Shown: piece by piece, positions 13,104-25,764 of the stretch
Layout: every line of letters begins with the position of its first letter
Numbering within the stretch: the stretch's first letter is position 1
Assembly (NCBI GenBank): GCA_003254925.1
Contig: QANZ01007430.1
Span: 133,176 to 197,175, forward strand
Direction of reading: 5' to 3'
Source of the DNA: Chamaecrista fasciculata
Taxonomy: Eukaryota; Streptophyta; Magnoliopsida; Fabales; Fabaceae
DNA: 64,000 bases
Notes under the pieces: generated by a model
The model's database searches: none
What the model was told of the DNA's origin: nothing
What the model saw: the letters and a program-made list of their open reading frames with translations, nothing else
Position numbers and translations under genes: made by a program

Positions 13104-13321
13104 GGGCTATATAAGGGAAACTGGGAAACAGATCCTCTTTGTTTCCTCTCTCTCAATTTCTCTCCATTTCCATGAATCATAGCCATTAAATAAATCTCAT
13201 GGCTCCAGTCTTGATCACATCATCTTGTCTCTACAGAACTCACCGTTTCAACCAAAATGAAATAGTGCGTTTCATATTCCCAACCATTGTGAAACCAAGC
13301 ATTTCAAAATGTGGCCTTTGA
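13104..13321 (+). pseudogene. Possible promoter and 5' end of a truncated gene
   Basis: A TATATAAG box at about 13108 is followed by a CT-rich leader and an ATG at 13199. The 40-residue reading frame is rich in serine, threonine and arginine and poor in acid residues (MAPVLITSSCLYRTHRF at its start), which is how many chloroplast transit peptides look. It stops at TGA 13319-13321 and no continuation was recognised. Offered only as a candidate relic of a gene's first exon. Confidence 0.3.
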
Positions 13322-15082
13322 ACTTTTGAATTCTAACCCATGTTTTGGTTGTTATTTGTGTGAGGCTTTCTTCCACCATTACAAAATCCTAATCATTTCA
13401 ATCAGCATTCTATTTTCAAAATCATTTCAGCAAGTCAAGCATTTGCAAACCCGCTTGAAAAGAGGAAAGCCACTCATTGCGAAGTATTTTTACCAGATAT
13501 ATGCTCCACTTGCAATTGTGATATCATCTTATTCTCAAAATTAGTAATATGATACATTGCAGCTAGTCCCCTATATCTTTTAAAAACAAAATACATAACA
13601 TTATTTCTTCGTTCTTTCCTTTTTACACACGCAACACATGAACAAACGAGACACAAAGAGGGTGAGAAAGAAAATTAATTAATCACTGTACACATTAGGA
13701 AGAAGAAAAAAAGAAATATGAATCATTGAATTGTATAATTAATACACATAATTCATTGATTGCAATAGATAACGGTTCTTTAAACATCTGTCAAGCAGAA
13801 ATTCTTATACTAGTCTATCAATTATTAGTAATACTCAATACTCCAATAGATACTTTTCTCTTTGGCCTCCTCTAAAGTCTTTAGCATCCGTGTAGAGTTT
13901 ACACTTTAGATATCTCATCACTTCAACCTTTGGTGTAGATTTTCCCATCTCCTCATTATTACATAGTAAGTTACAACTATAAAAGGCAAGCAAAGCAAAC
14001 TGCAAATTGCATGATATCAACAGTATTAACAGGTTTAAATTGAAAATTTTCAAGTAAAAGGAAAAAAATGACAAAACAAAACAAGAAAGAGTCTAACAAG
14101 AAATGTCAAGTTCGTTATCATTATCATCAATAATTCACAGTACGTGGAATCCAAAGAGCCAGCTACTAAGAGTGCAAAGGAAAATAGCCTCAACTTTAGT
14201 AAGGATAGATTGTTGAGGTTAGAAATCAAAAGAAAGAAAACAATAATCAGTAATCACTATGATTTGCTCGACAACTAATTACAAACACCATAAACTTATT
14301 TGCTTGACGGGCACAACTAACAAATTGGAGATATCATGCAAAACTAATTAACGGACCACTTGCTCAAGAATTCTGATTATAATTGTAGCATCTATTATTT
14401 CTTGATACAAGATATATAAAGCAAAAAACATATGGCGTATTGGTCCTTTGAAAGAGGAATATAGAAAACAGTCAAACCACGATGGTCCGAGCTCCGAACT
14501 AAACGCAACGTTCAAGAACACAACCTTTTGATTAAACATCAGTAAGACAAATTGAAAATCAACAAATGCAAATGGATTATCCAAGGAATCAACGAATAAC
14601 ACTATAACAACGAATAGATAGACAATCAAGCATTTAGGCAAAGCAAAACTGAACCTCGATACAGACCAACAACTCTCGATGATGACAATATCAACAAATT
14701 GAATCCCTAAACCCATTCAAGTTTTTAGGAGTCACAATGATGTTGGTTATGTAGTACTTGCTAGCAGTGGTTAACTTGAGACTTAGAGTATTCTGTTGGT
14801 GCTATTTCCTAATTCCATTACTTTTATTTGACATTTGCTTAATATAAAAAAAAAAAAACTCAAAATGCACTTTTGGCGTCTTTTATTTGAGGTAAATTGT
14901 AATTCAGTCATTTTAATTTTGAGTGTAATTTAACCTCTTCACGATTCGAATTAGGTATACAAATGATTAGTCAAGAGCAACTAGTAGTTTTGTATTTATA
15001 ATATTTAGACTTCAATCGAAAGAAATATGATTGGTTTCGTTCATTTGACTTTGGAACAAGCCATCCATTTTTTAAGCTCAAT
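13322..15082. other. AT-rich intergenic DNA
   Basis: No gene recognised. A hydrophobic minus-strand ORF at 14348-14716 has no family features and biased composition. An ORF at 13835-14074 is likewise unsupported. No repeat shared with the rest of the window was noticed. Confidence 0.4.
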
Positions 15083-15358
15083 TTGACTTTTTTTTTTTAT
15101 TGAAAATGTTTTAAATAAATACCCTAATTAAGATAGTGGAACATCTATAAATATAGAAATGTAAAAAAAAATAGGAAAACAAATAAATAAAACAATAGCT
15201 TTATTTAGCCAAAATCATAATTTGATCTCTTGTCGTTGTCTAACTAAACCCGTAGTTTGATTGAAAATTGTTGTCGTTGTCTTAATTTTATTTAACTATA
15301 TATAAATGTGGTAACCTACAAGAAATTCAACACTCACATTTTCTTAAAAGATATCATA
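15083..15358 (+). repeat. Dispersed promoter-like module, copy 3 (truncated)
   Basis: Starts with attgaaaatgttttaaataa, as in the bodies of copies at 11497 and 22212, and ends after ctatatataaatgtggtaac and a leader-like stretch. Most of the tctagcta array has been lost, and no ATG with the purine-rich codons follows. Confidence 0.6.
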
Positions 15359-15879
15359 GATTGCGAAATAGCACTTTTAGTCATTAATTCTGTGCATCAC
15401 CATGGTACAAACCTTAACACATTACTTCGTACATGGCATCCAGTTTGACATTGGCAAGTAGAGCTTCATAAGGCAAGGAGATTTGTTCCACTATAAGCTC
15501 ACAAGGCATTTGATATAATTTGGGACTCAAGATAGAGTTGTACTTAAAGTACACTTCCACAAACTATCCATACCTATACTAAGCCCAAAATGATTACTCT
15601 TCGCAATAGAGTAAAAGTCTTAATGGGTTATCGAAAAACTCACTGTAAGACTTGCTTCATCGCACATAGACGTCCTCAACAAAGGAGAGACACTCCTAAC
15701 AACATTACTAAACCTAAAGACATAGAAGAATGAGGAATCAACATAGAATAACTCGAGACATCCTAAGTATTCTCATAATGTCAGCTTAATTAGATCACCG
15801 TTATGCCCGGAATTCATAAAGATGACCAAGATGACACTTGATACCAGTAAAAGCTCCACTAGACTTAGCGAAAAGCAGG
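15359..15879 (-). mobile_element. Internal leader of a minus-strand gypsy-type element (fragment)
   Basis: Sequence directly internal to the primer site at 15880-15890. No gag or pol similarity could be read in it, so it is probably untranslated leader or heavily decayed. It is truncated on the left by the repeat module. Confidence 0.35.
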
Positions 15880-16540
15880 CTCTGATACCAAATTTATCAC
15901 GACCCCCCCCCCCTCAGGAGGCACGTGACCAGCACGGACAGGGGCCAATCCAATGCCGTAAGCCTACCCACAATCAATTCATATCAAGTAACCTAACATC
16001 AACCTAACAATCAGCAATATACGAACATACATTTAACAATACTCAGACATTCATAATCTCGTCATTCATATGCATACTTCCGTCGGCCTTTCAATTTAGA
16101 ATATCATCAATCAATGCAACACTGTCTCATAATATCAAATGGAAATTCAACGTCAATCAATTCATTGCATTAGCGAGTCAAACAGAAAAATAAACACACA
16201 ACCCTAAATCCTCTCCCAAAGTGCTAGTGGAGCTGATATGCTAAAATTCGATACAAGTTTACTCAAGAAGATAAAATACCCACACGAATGATGACGCATG
16301 TTTTTGGTTAGCTCTCGCTCGGAGCATAAGTAGTGGCTAATCGTAGACCTGCATCTGAAAAGTTTCAAACACGGGGTGAGTCGAAAACCAGTTAGCGGCC
16401 AACTCATCCCAGTCGTGGTGTAGGGCACTACCATGTAGAGAAAGGGATCACCAACAATATTTGCACGGACCAACAATAAACAATTCTTATAATAACATTC
16501 ATTTCACTATACTAATCCAATAAAGACAACAATTTAAATA

Positions 16541-18395
16541 GGGTAAATTGCAGTTTGGTACCCTGTGGTTAGGGGCGGTTCCACTTTGGTACCCTAAAAG
16601 AAAAATTTTTGCAGTTTGGTGCCCCGTGGTTTGCTCCATTAGTGAATTGGTCCCCTGTGCTTTATTTTCGTTAGGATTTAACGGAAAATGTGATTTTCAC
16701 CACCTTAAAATGTCAAAAACCTCCCAACAAGACTTTTCTTATGCGTTTAAGTCCTTTCCCTTTACTAAAAGGGATCAAAACATAAAGAAAACAGAAACTA
16801 AAGAGTACATTATGTAATTTTACTGTTGACTTGAAATTAATTATAAAAGGGTCTTTAGAATTCTAATATTACAGAATTTTCTCCTTTTCATAAGATTTCT
16901 TTTGAATAGGTCCTGATTTAATTACACTTTAATCCCAAAAGTTTATGATCTTTATCAAAATAGTCCTTAGAACCTCAAAAGACAAATGAGCATCTATGAT
17001 TTATCAAAAAAATCCCCATATTCAGCTACCAGAAGCTGAAATTTTCATTCAAGTACAATACAAACAAATCAATACCCCAAATTATTCCAAAATAAGCCCC
17101 ACAAATTTCATTCAAGTACACTACAAACAAATCAAAACCCCCAATTTTTTCCAAAATCAAGCCCCACAAATTTCATTCAAGTACACTACAAACAAATCAA
17201 AACCCCCAAATTTCATTCAAGTACCTCCTCCTTCTTCTTCCCCAAATCCGCACTCCCTCACCTAAAATCCAAAACCCTAATCCCCAAAATCTGCAACCAA
17301 ATCAGTGAGCTCCGGAAGAACTCCGAAGTAATGCTTCCACATAGAGTCATCCCTCCCTCTCTCTCGCACCAAGAACAGAGCAACCAACACCCAGGGCTTC
17401 AATCCGCTACAGACGTTCCCGATTTCAGAAGCTGCGATGGCATCGGGGATGATCCAGAGCCTCTTGGTGACCTGCAAAACGACATCGTTTCGGGAGATGT
17501 CCCTCAGCGCGACCAAGCCGAGGCCCTCGGGCACGATTCCGGACTTCACGGGCGTCTTGGAAGAGATGACGCCTTTGTCCAATAGCCACTGCCAGAAGGT
17601 GTGGATAGCAGGAGGCAACAACGTGTCGATTTCTAGAGAAGCCACAGATTTAGCGGAGAGAGGTTTTCTCAGGTGAGGGAGTGGGGATTTTGGGAAGAAG
17701 AAGGAGGAGGTACTTGAATGAAATTTGGGGGTTTTGATTTGTTTGTAGTGTACTTGAATAAAATTTGTGGGGCTTGATTTTGAAAAAATTTGGGGGGGTT
17801 TTGATTTGTTTGTAGTGTACTTGAATGAAATTTGTGGGGCTTGATTTTGGAAACATTTTGGGTTTTAATTTGTTTGTAGTGTACTTGAATGAAAATTTTA
17901 GCTTCTGGTAGTTGAATATGGGGATTTTTTGATAAATCATAGATGGTCATTTGTCTTTTGAGGTTCTAAGAACTATTTTGATAAAGATCATAAACTTTTG
18001 GGATTAAAGTGTAATTAAATCAGGACCTATTCAAAAGAAATCTTATGAAAAGGGAAAAATTCTGTAATATTAAAATTCTAAAGACCCTTTTATAATTAAT
18101 TTCAACTCAACAGTAAAATTACATAATGTACTTTTTAGTTTCTGTTTTCTTTATGTTTTGATCCCTTTTAGTAAAGGGAAAGGATTTAAACGCATAAGAG
18201 AAGACTTGTTGGGAGGTTTTTGACATTTTAAGGTGGTTAAAATCACATTTGCCGTTAAATCCTAACGGAAATAAAGCACAGGGGACCAATTCGCTAACGG
18301 AGCAAACCACAGGGCACCAAATTGCAAAAATTTTTCTTTCAGGGTACCAAAGTGGAACCGCCCCTAACTACAGGGTACCAAACTGCAATTTACCC
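16541..18395. mobile_element. Pack-MULE with ~720-bp inverted arms and captured methyltransferase fragment
   Basis: The termini are exact inverted repeats (gggtaaattgcagtttggta ... taccaaactgcaatttaccc). They are flanked by a perfect 9-bp direct repeat ATTTAAATA at 16532-16540 and 18396-18404, the signature of Mutator-like transposition. Arms run from 16541 to about 17263 and from about 17671 to 18395 and are close to identical. Their inner part has three copies of a ~57-bp unit (attcaagtacactacaaac). The 407-bp middle is host gene sequence. There is no transposase, so mobility would need one in trans. A transcript crossing it would form a very long hairpin. Confidence 0.93.
17277..17669 (-). 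pseudogene. Captured 5' fragment of Rubisco LSMT / aldolase lysine methyltransferase gene
   Basis: The minus-strand frame is open through HLRKPLSAKSVASLEIDT and FWQWLLDKGVISSKTPVK, then GIVPEGLGLVALRDISRNDV, IPDAIAASEIGNVCSGLKPW and MWKHYFGVLPE. This is the N-terminal part of the plastid SET-domain lysine methyltransferase that modifies Rubisco large subunit and fructose-bisphosphate aldolase; EGLGLVA opens the SET domain. The later SET core and the Rubisco-binding region are missing. There is no ATG: the frame is open upstream from within the arm, and the TAG at 17277-17279 follows non-homologous residues (LTDLVADFGD). Base composition is richer in GC than its surroundings, as expected for exon sequence captured by a MULE. 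It could not make a working enzyme. Confidence 0.9.
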
Positions 18396-18955
18396 ATTTA
18401 AATATAATGCGAATTAGCAAGCAGGATCACTTAAGTAATTTAAGATTTATAGCCGTTAAAGGTTCCATGATGAAATTATATAAAATTCTTGAGTGAGAAG
18501 GGTCATAAAGGGTTTAAGGATCAATTGAAACTATCATAACATTGAAGAGATTGTCTTCTTCAACATATTTCTGGAAATAAAACTTTAGTAAAGAGTAAGG
18601 TTACTTCTTGCAATACTTCTTGCAATACGATAGCAATCCAATACTACTTTTCCAGCGTAAAAGATAGTGAAAAAAATTAAATATCGATAATATTAGTATT
18701 CAACATCATAAAATCGTCAATCTTTTAGCAATTGCAATGTCGATTCAACAAATTTTTACCAGTAATCGATTTATAAGCAAGTAAAGTTTCAATGTAAACC
18801 AGTTCATGAAAACCATTAATTTATAAGCAAGTAAAGGCTCAATGCAAAACAAGATTCAACAATTAATTCACCACCAATCACAAGTAACACGCAATTATGA
18901 TATTTCAAGTCTACCTCCACTCATGAGGGAATCACACACAACATCACCTCAAGTT

Positions 18956-19190
18956 CTCAACCCGTGGGGACCGTACACAGTTTCTCGCCCATCGAAAGCG
19001 CACACAGCATTATCTCAACCTGTGGGGACCGCACACGGCTTATGTCACCCATCAAGAGTGCACAAAGCATTATCTCAACCTGTGGCGACCACAAACAGCT
19101 TTTCACCCATCGAGATCGCACAAAGCATTATCTCAACCCGTGGGGAGCGCACACAACTTCTCACCCATCAGGAGCGCACACAACACACAC
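18956..19190. repeat. 58-60-bp tandem array
   Basis: Units starting ctcaacccgtgggg, ctcaacctgtgggg, ctcaacctgtggcg and ctcaacccgtgggg begin at 18956, 19014, 19074 and 19132. Each continues with a cacacag...cacccatc pattern. Such arrays occur within long gypsy LTRs. Confidence 0.85.
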
Positions 19191-20368
19191 AATCACAAGC
19201 AAATCCAATAATTAATGACAACAACACACTTTATTAAATAACAATACTATGATTAACAAAACCACAAAAATTCAAGTAAGCAAGTGTTTCACATCTAGAA
19301 TCCTTCTTCTTCTACCAAAACCATTCATTCAAGAGGGTTTAGAATCAAATACAATTATACTAGAATTTCTCAAATCCATATATGTATTAACAAAAGAATT
19401 AGTTACCATGAACACCTTACCATATAGTAAACAAACCCTCAAGAGGAGTCAAGATAAGAAAGCCACTCACCTCTACTACTTGGAGAATGGATGGTCGCAC
19501 TCTTTAACTTCCAATTAACACTTCATGCCAACAAATCTTCATTTTGGCCGAAAATGATGTTTGGAGTTATTTACTCAAGCTTGTGAGGCTTCCAAAATGG
19601 CTATGGAGGTTGGGAGATTGAAGTGTGAAGCTCAATGATTAAGAAATCAAGAAAAAGAAAGGGAGGACGGCGGTACTGGCTGGTCTCCGGTGTACGGTGG
19701 CTCTAGGAGGCCGAGGACATTGTCTGTGGTGGTGGAAGGTGGCTGGATGATGGTTGGTCATGTGGGTGGTGAGGGGGAGAGAATAAAATGAGAGAATGGA
19801 AAAAATGAAGAGAAGAGGGAGTCGTGCAAAGTTGTTATAAAACCTAGTGGGATCACTTTGCAATTTCTTAAAGTCAAGGGGGTGAAAGGCTATCCAGATT
19901 CAGTATTTATGTGACTGAAATTTATGAAAATGCTCATAATTGTTTGAATCCTTCCAAAACAATCTGAAAAACTCAAAATTTTAGAAAAAAGACTTTCTTG
20001 ACGAACTTTACATCATTAGCTTTGTTAGGGAGAGTAGATTTCAAATATGAAATTCTTTTCTGAAATATTCGACTCTGACATCTTTCAATTCTTGCTCAAA
20101 TGTGTTATTTATCGGGTCTAAAGAAAAACTCATGAGATTTTAAATTCCATTTGCTCCCAAATATTTACCACAAGCTCAGAAAAATGTATAGATTTCAAAT
20201 TTAACATCTATAGTTCTAAACTACTGGGTTTTCTTATTCCTAAAATTTCTAAGCTTAAACTCTTAATACTAGCCTAAAACTAGCGTAAAAATCCAGCTAA
20301 AAATGTAAAACTCCCTGATTCTATTTCTAAACTCTCAAAACTTAATTCTAAAACTCCGAAATCTCACA

Positions 20369-21382
20369 ATATTATCAAGTAAATAATTTAATAAAGAAAA
20401 AGTCCAAGGATGAATAAAAAATAATAAAATATCAGTATAGAGACTGAGCCTTCATATATTTAAAATATTATAACCATCTTCTTTGATTATTTAGAGATGC
20501 TAGTATAGTAAACAGAAATGGCCAATAAATGTATGGTGGTAGATCATTATTGTTAAAAGAATATATTTTTTATTCTTTTTAGTAGAACAAAGAGGCTACA
20601 AGAGCCTTTAAATTTTTCAATTTGAATAAATTAAAGAGAGTAAAATTAATTTGTTTTATACAACTGGCATTTCAGTAGAATTGCCCAACGAAAATATTCC
20701 ACTAGGAGTATTATAAAAATTGGACCGGACAAGATAGTTGAACAGAAATTTGAGAGTGAGTGCGTCTTGGTTTGGACTACCGGACCATTGTGGGCTGACC
20801 AGTACCACTTCAGACTTGGTTGATGCAGGTCACTGTGTGTATTGTTTTTTAAAAAAAAAAAACTTTTTTTGGTTTTTTTATTAAGAATAATATGAAACCC
20901 AAATTAAATGTTGCAAATATATTAAAACAAAGAAAAAAAATATTTTTTTTTACTTTTATTAACTTAATTATATTTATATTCATATTGCGACTTTTGTATT
21001 TTTTTTGTTTGTGCAAAACAATAAAATTATGAATTTACAAAAATATCTTATTTTGTATAAATTTTATTGATTATATATTACTTTTATTTAATATATTTTT
21101 ATTTATATATTTATAGCATCATTCAGTTTGATTGATTAAACTAATCAACCTGTGATCCGAAGATTTTTTTAGTTCATCCATTGATTCGTTTTTAAAATAT
21201 TACTAAATAGGAGTGAGCAACCCAACCCGCAGGGCTCGGGATCACGGGTTGGGTTGGGTTCAAAATTTCCAGTTACTATGTTACTCGAAGGTGTCACATG
21301 TCAAGTCAAAGATAAAACCCGAATTATATTTTAATTTTTATTGCTCCTAAATTTTACCACAAGCTCAAAAAAGAAACATTTA
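20369..21382. other. AT-rich DNA between repeats
   Basis: No gene or RNA seen. It includes long T and A runs (about 20850-21100) and ends in a target TTA of the MITE that follows. Confidence 0.4.
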
Positions 21383-21858
21383 GGCTCCGTTTGGTACCAA
21401 TGAAATGGGGATTACATTGTAAAAGGACACGGATTCCAAGACTTTCATGTGTTTGGTATGGTAATTTGAGCTATGTAAAGTGGATTACAATGTAAAGGGC
21501 TTTACATTACATAAGCCATTTTTCTTTACTTCACATCTCTGATGTAATCCAAGTCTACCTAGGGAATTATGGTAGAATTCCTAATTTGCCCCTCTCACTC
21601 CCATCCCATCTTCTTCCCCTGATGGTGACCGGTGGCGGCGGTGGGCGGCTACGGCAGTGGTCTTGTGGTGGTTGTGGGAAGGGCATTTTTGTAATTTTCT
21701 TTCTATATTTATTTTACTTTCCCTCCCCTACCTTTTTATACCAAACACTTTCAATCTTTACCTACTTTACATTCCCTCAACTACTTTTCCTTTCTCTCAC
21801 AATCTTTCTCTTGTAAAACCCTTTCCTTTACTTACCCCATGACATACCAAACGGACCC
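21383..21858. mobile_element. PIF/Harbinger-type MITE, copy 1
   Basis: Inverted ends GGCTCCGTTTGGTA and ccaaacggaccc, flanked by TTA on both sides (21380-21382 and 21859-21861). TTA target duplications are characteristic of PIF/Harbinger. The centre has a GC-rich patch (ggtggcggcggtgggcggc). A reversed relative is at 28743-29164. Confidence 0.8.
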
Positions 21859-22211
21859 TTAGATATTGCAAGTATGGCTTCTAAGATTTCAACTAACCGT
21901 TTTTTTTTATTTCTAAAACTCTCAGGATTAAATTCTAAAAGCTTAGGGTCTCAAAGTACAAAGGCCCAAAAATAAATTAATGTGGGTTCGACCACACTTT
22001 TTTATTTTCATTTGGACAGTGGTGATAGTTCGATCGTTGCAACACTCAAACTCTCAATATTAAAATAAATATTTTTGTTTAACTCTTTTGAATGGTTGTA
22101 ATTATTGAAAATATTTTAGAATCTTTTTGGAGAAAATTAAAATTAATGGATATTTAAGTAGATATAAGGAGGAATGTTTTCAATATTATTGAGCATTGAC
22201 AATATAGAAAA

Positions 22212-23115
22212 TCTAAACATCTTTTGTAATAGAATTGAAAGTTACATGTTTTTTTAAATGTGAGTGAATTATTTATCTATTGAAAATGTTGCGGATAATA
22301 CTCTAATTAGGATGGTTGAGCATCTAGAAATATCAAAATGTAAAAATTAGAAAAAGGAAAAGAATACATATATCATACATAAAAGAAAGTCAAGCAATGT
22401 CGTCATTTAATTGAAATCGTGGTTTGATCCAATATCATTATCTAGCTAAAATAATAGTCTAATCCAACGCCATTATCTAGCTATTATTGTCGTTTGATCC
22501 AATATCGTTATCTAGCTACTATAGTCGTTGGATCCAATGTCGTTGTCATAATTTGATTCAACTATACATAAAAGAAAGTAAATCAATGTTGTTGTTTATA
22601 GCTGAAATCACCGTTTGATCCGATATCGTTATCTAGCTAAAATAATAGTTTAATCCAATTTTATTAACTAGTTATTATTGTCGTTTGATTCACTATCGTT
22701 ATCTAGCTACTATCGTCATTTGATCCAATGTCGTTGTCTTGATTATATTTTATTCAACTATAAATAAGTGTGGTAACCAAAAGACAATTCAACAATCACA
22801 TGTTTTTAACAAAAAAAAATACACCATGGGTTTGCAGAAGGGAAAGGAATAGGAAGAGGAAGAGGAAAATGATGCATCATGGATGAGGCTTATATATCTA
22901 TCTCTATCAAATCAATGATGTACCAAAGGTATATCTCTCTCTATATAAATATATTTCAATTGGTGTATTATTCGTGTCCTATTATTTCTTCTAAGTTATA
23001 TGAATGTTCAAAATTGAACTAAATTAATCTTAGCAAACTAAACTAGATAGTTTTATATCAAAGTCTTCCGAACAAGGTTTATATATTGCACTCTTAAAAA
23101 TGTGCAATATATGCA
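22212..23115 (+). repeat. Dispersed promoter-like module, copy 2
   Basis: Closely matches 11497-12428: the same irregular array of 'gtttgatccaatatcgttatctagct' type units, then ctataaataag at 22758, an A-rich leader and acaccATGGG with the ATG at 22826. The frame meets a TAG after seven codons. The spacing from TATA box to ATG (68 bp) equals that of copy 1 (69 bp). Confidence 0.75.
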
Positions 23116-23267
23116 ATTGATCACATTTTAAGAGTTGTAAGTTTATATTGTTATAATCTATTATATCCTGTGTTGGAAGGTAAATAAAATACCCATCTTG
23201 AAAGTTTGATTATTCCTTGATTTTGTGTAGATAAATGTGACAGATGTCAAGAATGACAATTATTAAA

Positions 23268-25362
23268 GATTAAAATAAATTTTGGTACCCTATGGTTAAA
23301 GGTGGTTCCACTTTGGTACTCTAAAAGACAAAAGTTGACTCTCCACTACCTTGAGGTTTGCTCTGTTATCACTTTGGTACCCTGAGTTTATTTTCCGTCA
23401 ACAGTTGACGTCAAGTGATGACGTGGCTCAACCTTAGCCATTTATTTCTATTGCATCTTAGCCGTTGGTTTTCATTGCAACTTAACCATCGGTTTCTCTT
23501 ACATCTTAACCATCGATTTCTATTTGAAAGTTAAAAATAGTCATTTAGTCCTCAAACTATGGGTAGATTTTATTTTTAGACATAAAATTATTTTTTATTC
23601 TATTTTTTATCTTCGAACTTTCACATTTGTTATATTTTGGTCTCAAAATGTGATTTTATTGAATTTTGGTCATTTCATTTGGGACCAAAATAAGATTATG
23701 GCCATTAGAACTTCATGTTCTTTATTCTCATCCACAATGGCCAAAGGGTGAATATGAAGGACCAAATTAGAGAAGAGGAAAAGATGGACCAAACCGCCAA
23801 TAAAACCAGCAGCAGCAAGCGAACAAAGCAATCCAGCAAGTATTATTCCCTTGAAACACGCGTTTGCCACAAACTCCAATACTCCCATTGTCATTGTTGG
23901 AGTTACTACCTGAAAACAAGAGAAACACTAAAACAAGATAAAATTGTTAGTAAAACAAAATGCGTGGTCCTGGGCTGAGGCACGGATATCTCGCTTTCTT
24001 TAAGGTAATTTCACGCCTCCCACGGGTTGATTTAGTCATATCACCCGGTGCATAGGGTACACTGACGTGTTACCTCCAGGATACAACAGCCCAGTACTCG
24101 CCTGTTTGAACTATCACCTCTGCACAAAGGTGATAGATAGGACTCTGCCCCCACACTTTTTTCTCTATCCAAATATATAAAACTATACATATAAGTGTCT
24201 TGATATCATAAAATATATTGTATATGGCTTATCATCTCTTTTTCCTCCAAAAAACACACCCACGTCCTCACACATATATATAGGCTATTTGGACCAAATG
24301 CTCATGTTAATAATAATGATTAATTGTCTTCATATTTCTTCAATAGCCACCAATAGCCGTTACATTCATACCCTTCATTTCTATTAAATCCCATCAATTC
24401 CTTCCATAAGTATGCCTCAACGTCCATATTACCTTAAAACATATTAAAAAGTATTAATTATAATTATATGATTTTATAATAATATCTAACAGTCATCAAT
24501 GTCGTTTTCGTCCCCAATCCTAACCCTAATGATCTCATCAAAATGCAGAATACTCAAGCCATTCGAGAAAATGCAGATTAATATTGAGCTGTAGAGACTT
24601 TAGTGAACCAATCACAAGTAAATGTCGTTGCTATTGTTCAACGATTTCTAGATGATGATATTGAAAAAGTAGATGACCATTGGCAGGGAATGGTATGGCA
24701 ATAATCGTTATGGACATAGAAATGTATTGATAATAGAGAATATAATTTACTAATCTATTTGGCAAGTTGTATTATTATATTTAAAAAAAAATACCGGATA
24801 CTGCTTCGCTTTCTCTTCCTGGTATTTTTTTACATTTCTTCCCCTTTGAAAGTAATCTCAGTTGCTTGACATTTAATAACCATGGATGTCAGCTGTTTTT
24901 TTGAGGTTTCAAGGATTATTTTGATAAAGATGGTAAACTTTTTAGAGTTAAACTGTAATTAAATCAGGACCTATTCGAAAGAAATCCTATGAAAATGAGA
25001 AGATTATGTAATATTAGAATTTTAAGGACCATTTTCTAATTAATTTCAGCCAACTTTTTAGTTCAAGAGTAAAGTTACATTATACACTCCTTAATTTTGA
25101 TTTTCTTTGTGTTTTGATCCCTTTTAAGGAAGGAAAAAGACTTAAACCTACAAAAGAAAACTTTCTTGGAGGTTTAAGGTAATTTAAGGTGGTCATGTGC
25201 ATCTCATGTGACCATTTTTCGTTAAATCTTGACGGAATGTGACCACATGGTACTAAAGTGGTAACGAACCAAATCTCAGAGTAGTCGAATGTCAAGTTTT
25301 ATCTTTCAGGACACTAAAGTGGAACATGCCCTAATCACAAGGTACCAAAGTGTATTTTACCC
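23268..25362. mobile_element. Diverged MULE with imperfect inverted ends
   Basis: Left end gattaaaataaattttggt aligns with the reverse complement of the right end (gggtaaaatacactttggt), and both continue into the 'tggttccactttggtac' arm shared with the Pack-MULE at 16541. Flanking 9-mers ATTATTAAA (23259-23267) and ATTAATAAA (25363-25371) match at eight positions. The right arm (about 24890-25362) resembles 17950-18395. The interior holds a minus-strand stretch from about 23909 down that follows an acceptor (tgttttcag) and encodes a hydrophobic segment (GIILAGLLCSLAAAGFIGG), plus a GC-richer block at 23970-24160. Both may be captured DNA of unknown source. Confidence 0.7.
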
Positions 25363-25764
25363 ATTAATAAAATCAGTCCACACAAAAATTTACTTGCCTC
25401 ATATATATATATTATTAACATTTACCAAAAGCCAGAAATAGGACAAAAGTCACAGTTCATTTCAGATTTTGACTTACAAAGTTTAATCCCCTGTATTTTG
25501 TGGTGCCCTATATGATAGGGACTTAAAGGGTCTCAATGCAGTACAAGTAAAAATCTAAAGAAGCCATTGAGGTAAGTTAATCAATTAATTACTTAATTAA
25601 TTTGCCAATTCTGTGTATATTGTGGAAGGCAATAATGTAACCATCCATTGTTTTGCTTCTTTTGAATGTCATGTATAGGAAAAAGAGAGCCACCGTTGAT
25701 TCTCAATCTAGCACTAAGGAAAGAGAAAAAGAGATTCAACCCATCCACCAGCAAATACTACATA
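25363..25764. other. Intergenic DNA
   Basis: AT-rich, with no recognised gene or repeat apart from a short TA run near 25406. Confidence 0.35.

Larger units (their letters stand above)
15880..20368 (-). mobile_element. Gypsy-type (Tekay/Del-like) LTR split by a Pack-MULE
   Basis: The minus strand carries the primer site TGGTATCAGAGC (15879-15890) preceded by an LTR end of the form GGTCGTGATA, the style of Tekay/Del chromovirus LTR ends (GGTCGTGACA). The proposed far end is at 20363-20368 (ctcaca, so the LTR would start TGTGAGATTTCGG). Removing the inserted MULE and one target copy leaves about 2.6 kb, in range for this group. Inside is a 58-60-bp tandem array (18956-19190). A short minus-strand ORF near 19639 is not a gene. 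Outer limits are inferred from end motifs, not from a paired LTR. Confidence 0.5.

Noticed and set aside
14348-14716. 122-codon minus-strand ORF, hydrophobic
   Set aside because: No domain, AT-driven composition, no splice context and no repeat relationship.
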